From Fimbriimonadaceae bacterium (lineage in GTDB: Bacteria > Armatimonadota > Fimbriimonadia > Fimbriimonadales > Fimbriimonadaceae), in assembly GCA_014380605.1 (NCBI GenBank), contig JACMJO010000352.1, forward strand, positions 1-9,101: 9,101 nucleotides of DNA, given 5' to 3'. Position 1 is the first letter of the stretch, and each line of letters begins with the position of its first letter. Position numbers and translations under genes: made by a program. The notes beneath the pieces were generated by a model. It worked only from the letters and a program-made list of their open reading frames with translations, was not told where the DNA came from and did not search any database. Shown here one piece after another: positions 5,544 to 9,101 of the stretch.

Positions 5544-7139
5544 ATGACTTCTGCCATTCAGCTATTCATCGCGATTGTCACAACGCAAGCTACCCAAGGA
5601 GCCGAATCTGGGGGCTCCCTCAAGCTAGAGCAAGCCGCCTATGACGTCCAGTTCTACGACATCTCAATCAAGGTCGATCCGGCGAAGAAGATTCTATCTG
5701 GCACCACCATCATGGAAGCCAAGACCGTGATCCCGACGGCGAGCATTTTGATCGACCTGGACGATCCGTACACCGTTTCCAAGATCACCGATCGTAAGAT
5801 CCCATTGCGCTTTGAGCGGTTGAAGGGGATGATCCGGGTCTATTTTCCACTCTCCAAACAACCCGGCGATCCCATCCACGTGGAGACGACTTACTCAGGT
5901 TCGCCGCTAGTGGCCCGCAACGCTCCTTGGGATGGCGGCATCATGTGGTCCAAGACTCCAAGCGGTGCGGATTGGGTTTCGGTTGCCCTGCAGGGAGCTG
6001 GCGCGGACCTCATCTTCCCTTGCAAAGACCACCCGTCCGACCGTCCCAACCACGCCACCATGCGCCTAACCGTTCCGGACCCGCTGATCGCGGTGGGACC
6101 GGGCAAGCTTGAGAAGACTGAGAAGACCTCCTCCCGGACGTCAACTTATACGTGGCGTATGGCGCTGCCTATCAACAACTATTCGCTAGTCTTCAACGCG
6201 GCGCCGTACACGCTGTTGAAGGACTCGATGAAGTCGATCACAGGCGAAACCATCCCCATCTACTATTACGTGCTCCCTGAAAACAAAGGCAAGGCTCCAA
6301 AGCTTATCGAGGAGCTGAAGAAATACCTCGCATTTATGGAGAAGTACTGCGGTCCATTTCCTTTCCGAACCGTTAAATGTGGGATCGTCGAGACACCGCA
6401 CCTGGGAATGGAGCATTCGACTGCAATCGCTTACGGGAATCGCTACCGGTTCGCGCCCGATGGCCTTGATTGGCTACTCCTCCATGAGTTCGGCCACGAG
6501 TGGTGGGCCAATCTTGTCTCCAACGCGGACTGGCGGGACATGTGGATCCACGAAGGTTTCCAGAGCTTTTTGGATACTTTTTATATCGAGCAAACTCGGG
6601 GCAAGGAGGCTTACTTCACCGCCATGAAGGGCCGCCGCCGCGCCATTCGCAACACCGCGCCTGTTGCACCCAGGGCCGAAACCTCCAGCGCGGCCTACGG
6701 CGGCGATATCTACGACAAAGGCGCCCTCGCTCTCCATTCTCTGCGCTACCTCATTGGCGATGAGGCCTTCTTACGTTCGATTCGCCGCATGGCCTATCCA
6801 ACGCCCGAGTCGGAAAAGTGGGTCGATGGTCGCGCGCTGCGGCTGGTCACAACCGATGACTACGTGAACATCGCTTCCACTGAGGCTAAGCGTGACCTGC
6901 GCTGGTTCTTTGAGGTGTATGTTCGCCAAGCCAAGCTGCCAACTCTCAAGACCGAGTCTTCCAATAGCGTTTTGAGACTCGAGTGGGCTGCTCCGGATGG
7001 TCTCCCGTTCCCGATGCCGATCGACGTGGTGGTCGGCGGGAAGACGGTCCGGGTGCCGATGACGGGCGGCAAGGGTTCGGTGAACTACACCGGAGCTGTG
7101 CCGGTGGTCGATCCAAACGGTTGGGTGCTGAAGGGGTAG
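5544..7139 (+). CDS. M1-family zinc aminopeptidase, probably exported
   Basis: With the start at 5544 the protein has 531 aa. It removes N-terminal residues from peptides using one zinc ion. Seen: HEFGHEWW (314-321) is the gluzincin HExxH site, and E337 in WIHEGF lies exactly 18 residues after H318 as the third zinc ligand. GMEHS (288-292) stands in for the GAMEN exopeptidase motif, and Y390 in IYDKGA is the likely transition-state tyrosine. The N-terminal beta-domain carries the family's YDVQFYDISIKVDPAKKILSG-type opening. The C-terminus is a small beta-sandwich and lacks the large helical domain of ERAP/PepN-type enzymes. MTSAIQLFIAIVTTQATQGA looks like a short signal peptide but has no Lys or Arg. 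Starts at 5487 or 5508 would lengthen the N-region; the TATACT box favours 5544. The next gene begins 4 nt after the stop, so the two form an operon. Peptide substrates are unknown. Confidence 0.92.
   Translation: MTSAIQLFIAIVTTQATQGAESGGSLKLEQAAYDVQFYDISIKVDPAKKILSGTTIMEAKTVIPTASILIDLDDPYTVSKITDRKIPLRFERLKGMIRVYFPLSKQPGDPIHVETTYSGSPLVARNAPWDGGIMWSKTPSGADWVSVALQGAGADLIFPCKDHPSDRPNHATMRLTVPDPLIAVGPGKLEKTEKTSSRTSTYTWRMALPINNYSLVFNAAPYTLLKDSMKSITGETIPIYYYVLPENKGKAPKLIEELKKYLAFMEKYCGPFPFRTVKCGIVETPHLGMEHSTAIAYGNRYRFAPDGLDWLLLHEFGHEWWANLVSNADWRDMWIHEGFQSFLDTFYIEQTRGKEAYFTAMKGRRRAIRNTAPVAPRAETSSAAYGGDIYDKGALALHSLRYLIGDEAFLRSIRRMAYPTPESEKWVDGRALRLVTTDDYVNIASTEAKRDLRWFFEVYVRQAKLPTLKTESSNSVLRLEWAAPDGLPFPMPIDVVVGGKTVRVPMTGGKGSVNYTGAVPVVDPNGWVLKG
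7131..7136 (+). promoter_or_regulatory. Shine-Dalgarno sequence that decides the TTG start of the globin-ankyrin gene
   Basis: AAGGGG lies in the last codons of the aminopeptidase gene, 7 nt before TTG at 7144. An in-frame TGA at 7129-7131 rules out any earlier start, and the next methionine codon in frame lies inside the globin domain (residue 65). TTG at 7144 is therefore the only start that keeps the domain whole. Confidence 0.65.
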
Positions 7140-7143
7140 GCAG

Positions 7144-8181
7144 TTGGCAGGAAGTAAGGACCTGTTTCTGGACATAGAGGGCGAAGCCGGTTGCTTGCGA
7201 TTATCGCGGGATTTTTACGCGAGAGTGGCTAGCGACCCGGACTTGAGAACGTTGTTCCCTGGCAAGTCCCTTCGGTGTGCCACCGAGGAGTTTGCCGCAT
7301 TTCTGGTCCAGTTCTTTGACGGCGATGAGAGCCGAATGCAATACCGCTGGTGGTTGAGTCTGCGAGAGTCTCACGCTTGTTTTCAGATCAGCGAAAGTCA
7401 GAGGAGTTCATGGCTCAGCCACATGAACGCAACACTCGATTCTTCCTCGATTAGCGATGAATTGCGCGTTGCCCTCGGCTCGTTCTTTAATGTCGCCTCA
7501 ACGTACATTGTCAATTCGAATCTGGAATACCCCGCCAATCCGGAACTTGCTGAGCTCTGGCAACGACAATTGTCGCTCGATCGGCTCATCGAAGCCATTG
7601 TCGCCGGTCGTGACGCCGAGGCAATTGCCCTTGCCAGCCACCACGCCTCTCGTCGATCGGTTACCGTCGGTATCTTGGCGCGCATGATGGAGACGGGTCG
7701 CGAGCCACTCGTCGACTTTGCATTGAACTCGCTTGAGCGCGACGCGAGCCTCGCCCGGGCTCGCTTCAACGGCCGAGTTTTGATGCACTTCGCGGCTGGG
7801 TCCGGTTGCTTACCTGTTCTTCTAGCCCTGTTAAACATGGGCGAAGACCCAAATGTTCTGGATCAAGGCAAGCACTCGCCACTCTACCGGGCCGCCAATG
7901 AATGCGGAAAGGAAGTGGGCGCACAGATTGTTTGTGAGCTTGTTCGCAGGGGAGCATGCGTGGATCATGCCGGGGGAGTGACTCGATCGACCCCACTCCA
8001 CGCCGCTGCGCGTCGCGGCCATCAGGCGATCGCGATGGCGCTGATCGATGAAGGCGCCTCCATGGAAGTTCGCGACTACAAGGGATTCTCGCCCCTGGAT
8101 CGCGCCAGGAATTGTCGCAAGCTGGATATGGCAGTTGCATTGGAGTCGCGAATGATTGCTTCAAACCGGCCGCACCCCTGA
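7144..8181 (+). CDS. Truncated haemoglobin fused to ankyrin repeats
   Basis: The 345-aa protein has two parts. Residues about 1-135 match a group II-like truncated haemoglobin: FY (24-25, with Y25 at the B10 position), DPDLRTLFPG (31-40), LRESHACFQI (73-82) with H77 as the proximal haem ligand, and SSWLSHM (88-94) with W90 at G8, a hallmark of groups II and III. The usual GGP turn is replaced by DGD (59-61). Residues about 140-200 are helical and may be degenerate ankyrin repeats. Clear repeats follow at about 205-237, 238-276, 279-311 (STPLHAAARRGHQAIAMALIDEGA) and 312-335. The first domain should bind O2, NO or a related ligand, and the second should contact a partner, suggesting a haem-based sensor or adaptor. 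There is no signal peptide, so it should be cytosolic, unlike the exported aminopeptidase encoded 4 nt upstream. Haem binding is inferred from the motif. Confidence 0.85.
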   Translation: MAGSKDLFLDIEGEAGCLRLSRDFYARVASDPDLRTLFPGKSLRCATEEFAAFLVQFFDGDESRMQYRWWLSLRESHACFQISESQRSSWLSHMNATLDSSSISDELRVALGSFFNVASTYIVNSNLEYPANPELAELWQRQLSLDRLIEAIVAGRDAEAIALASHHASRRSVTVGILARMMETGREPLVDFALNSLERDASLARARFNGRVLMHFAAGSGCLPVLLALLNMGEDPNVLDQGKHSPLYRAANECGKEVGAQIVCELVRRGACVDHAGGVTRSTPLHAAARRGHQAIAMALIDEGASMEVRDYKGFSPLDRARNCRKLDMAVALESRMIASNRPHP

Positions 8182-8184
8182 TCC

Positions 8185-8210
8185 CGGCATGGATTAGACT
8201 TTCGATGCCG
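8185..8210. terminator. Possible weak bidirectional terminator hairpin
   Basis: CGGCAT (8185-8190) and ATGCCG (8205-8210) form a perfect 6-bp stem around a 14-nt loop, within the 36-nt gap between the convergent stop codons at 8181 and 8218. No U-tract follows on either strand and the loop is long. The call rests mainly on its position. Confidence 0.25.
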
Positions 8211-8217
8211 ACCGCGG

Positions 8218-8958
8218 TTACATTAGCCGTTCCAGATCCATTACGTCACTTGCTGCCTTCTCTTCTCGCAGAGCGAGCCACGCGACAATTCCTTGGCCGA
8301 GATCGAGAAGGGCGTGGAGAGCGATCGCCGGCCAGAGGGAGCCGGACATCGCCACCACCAACGTGAAGATCGCGCCGACGATCCCCGTGCGGATGACGCC
8401 ATTCCATCCCTGGTAGGAATGGCCGGCCGCGAAGATCAGAAGGGACAGCGCCGCCGCACCCCACCAGCCAAGCCACGGAGCCAAGGCCCAGACGAAGTAC
8501 CCTCGGAACAGGAACTCCTCACAGAACCCTGCAGTCAGCGACACGCCTCCGAACAGAACCAGCTCCTTCCGCGTGCGCGGCATAAGGTCGGCGATCTTCC
8601 CAGTGAATTGCTGCCGCACGCTCGCCCTCGCCATAGCGTCGCGAGCGACCGATGCGACCGCGAGAACCATGTACATCACGAGCACCAGCACCAGCGCAAC
8701 CGCCACCCACAACCGCCAGCCGTCCGGCAGGGAAAAGCCGATCTGCGTCCATGATCGGTCGTTGGATAGCCAGAGCGCCGCCCCAGCCGCGACCACGAGC
8801 CACGGGTAAACGATGGCCCCGGTCCAGAACCGCATCTTTGCCCGAGCCGGATCGGCTTGTAACTGGCGGTCAAATGCCGGCCCAGAGACGAAGTAGTCCC
8901 AAAGCGGAAAGGCCACCGCGAACAGCGCGACGTAAAGCAGGTCGAGGAGCGTAGCCAT
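8218..8958 (-). CDS. CPBP-family (Abi/CAAX-type) intramembrane metalloprotease
   Basis: A 246-aa polytopic membrane protein with about six to eight hydrophobic segments. Three motifs of the CPBP/Abi family are in order and intact: EEFLFRGY with E147, E148 and R152; FAAGH with F176 and H180; and HALLD with H215 and D219. In the related Rce1 protease the glutamate and histidines form the metal-dependent active site within the membrane. Bacterial members act in processing of prenyl-like or bacteriocin-type peptides, immunity, or membrane protein turnover; nothing nearby points to one role. No bacteriocin gene is visible in the window. The gene is convergent with the globin-ankyrin gene and appears to be transcribed alone in what is visible. 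A TAGAAT box ends 8 nt before the ATG and no Shine-Dalgarno sequence is present, so translation is probably leaderless. Confidence 0.92.
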   Translation of the reverse strand: MATLLDLLYVALFAVAFPLWDYFVSGPAFDRQLQADPARAKMRFWTGAIVYPWLVVAAGAALWLSNDRSWTQIGFSLPDGWRLWVAVALVLVLVMYMVLAVASVARDAMARASVRQQFTGKIADLMPRTRKELVLFGGVSLTAGFCEEFLFRGYFVWALAPWLGWWGAAALSLLIFAAGHSYQGWNGVIRTGIVGAIFTLVVAMSGSLWPAIALHALLDLGQGIVAWLALREEKAASDVMDLERLM

Positions 8959-8966
8959 ACAAGTGG

Positions 8967-8972
8967 ATTCTA
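8967..8972 (-). promoter_or_regulatory. Putative -10 box (TAGAAT) of the CPBP protease gene
   Basis: TAGAAT matches 5 of 6 bases of the -10 consensus and ends 8 nt before the ATG at 8958, so transcription would begin within about two bases of the start codon. A weak -35 candidate, GTGACG, lies 15 nt further upstream. Confidence 0.45.
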
Positions 8973-9075
8973 CTTTTTCGACCTGGCCGTCACCCGCTAA
9001 ATCGCCGCTTCAGTGAGTTGCACCATGAACCTGTGCTTACGGGCGTCCGTTCCGCTCAATGCTTGCTAGAGCCTT

Positions 9076-9092
9076 CGTCAGTGAAACTGACG
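9076..9092. other. Perfect 7-bp inverted repeat with 3-nt loop at the right edge
   Basis: CGTCAGT and ACTGACG flank the loop GAA. No T-run follows on either strand, so it is not a standard terminator. It may be a protein-binding site or an RNA hairpin belonging to a gene beyond the edge. The rest of 8959-9101 holds no supportable gene. Confidence 0.4.
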
Positions 9093-9101
9093 CACCTCGA
9101 C

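Noticed and set aside
9037..9101. Open minus-strand frame of 21 codons ending in TAA (ending ALASIERNGRP), possibly the C-terminus of a gene beyond the right edge
   Set aside because: A 21-codon open frame occurs often by chance, and nothing in it is recognisable. Needs sequence to the right.

Overview
The window is bacterial DNA, moderately GC-rich, from a gene-dense chromosome with short intergenic gaps. No insertion sequence, CRISPR array, tRNA or rRNA is visible. Two start codons are GTG and TTG. Several genes at the head of a transcription unit have a TANNNT-type -10 box 6-10 nt before the start codon and no Shine-Dalgarno sequence, which suggests leaderless transcription. Genes inside an operon, and uvrA, do have Shine-Dalgarno sequences. 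This mix and the gene families fit a soil-type bacterium such as Armatimonadota, Deinococcota, Acidobacteriota or Actinomycetota. The lineage is a guess.

Layout, left to right. (1) 1-1297, minus: the N-terminal 432 codons of a phytoene-dehydrogenase-like FAD oxidoreductase (PYROXD2 type) that runs off the left edge. (2) 1298-1434: divergent promoter region with a hairpin-forming inverted repeat and a 20-bp operator-like palindrome. (3) 1435-2221, plus: a two-gene operon of an ArsR-family repressor and an SRPBCC/AHSA1 protein. (4) 2301-5428, minus: a short UvrA-type ABC ATPase without the UvrB-binding domain, followed 26 nt later by an unrecognised 279-aa protein. (5) 5429-5543: divergent promoter region with four tandem heptamers. 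(6) 5544-8181, plus: an exported M1-family zinc aminopeptidase and, 4 nt downstream, a TTG-initiated fusion of a truncated haemoglobin to ankyrin repeats. (7) 8218-8958, minus: a CPBP/Abi intramembrane metalloprotease, convergent with the fusion gene. (8) 8959-9101: no supportable gene, but a perfect 7-bp hairpin.

The window is not one pathway. It is a row of small units: redox enzyme, ligand-responsive repressor with its SRPBCC partner, DNA-lesion or drug-resistance ATPase, peptidase with haem sensor, and membrane protease. The most unusual item is the globin-ankyrin fusion, which appears translationally coupled to a secreted-type aminopeptidase. The most informative regulatory pattern is the set of apparently leaderless promoters.
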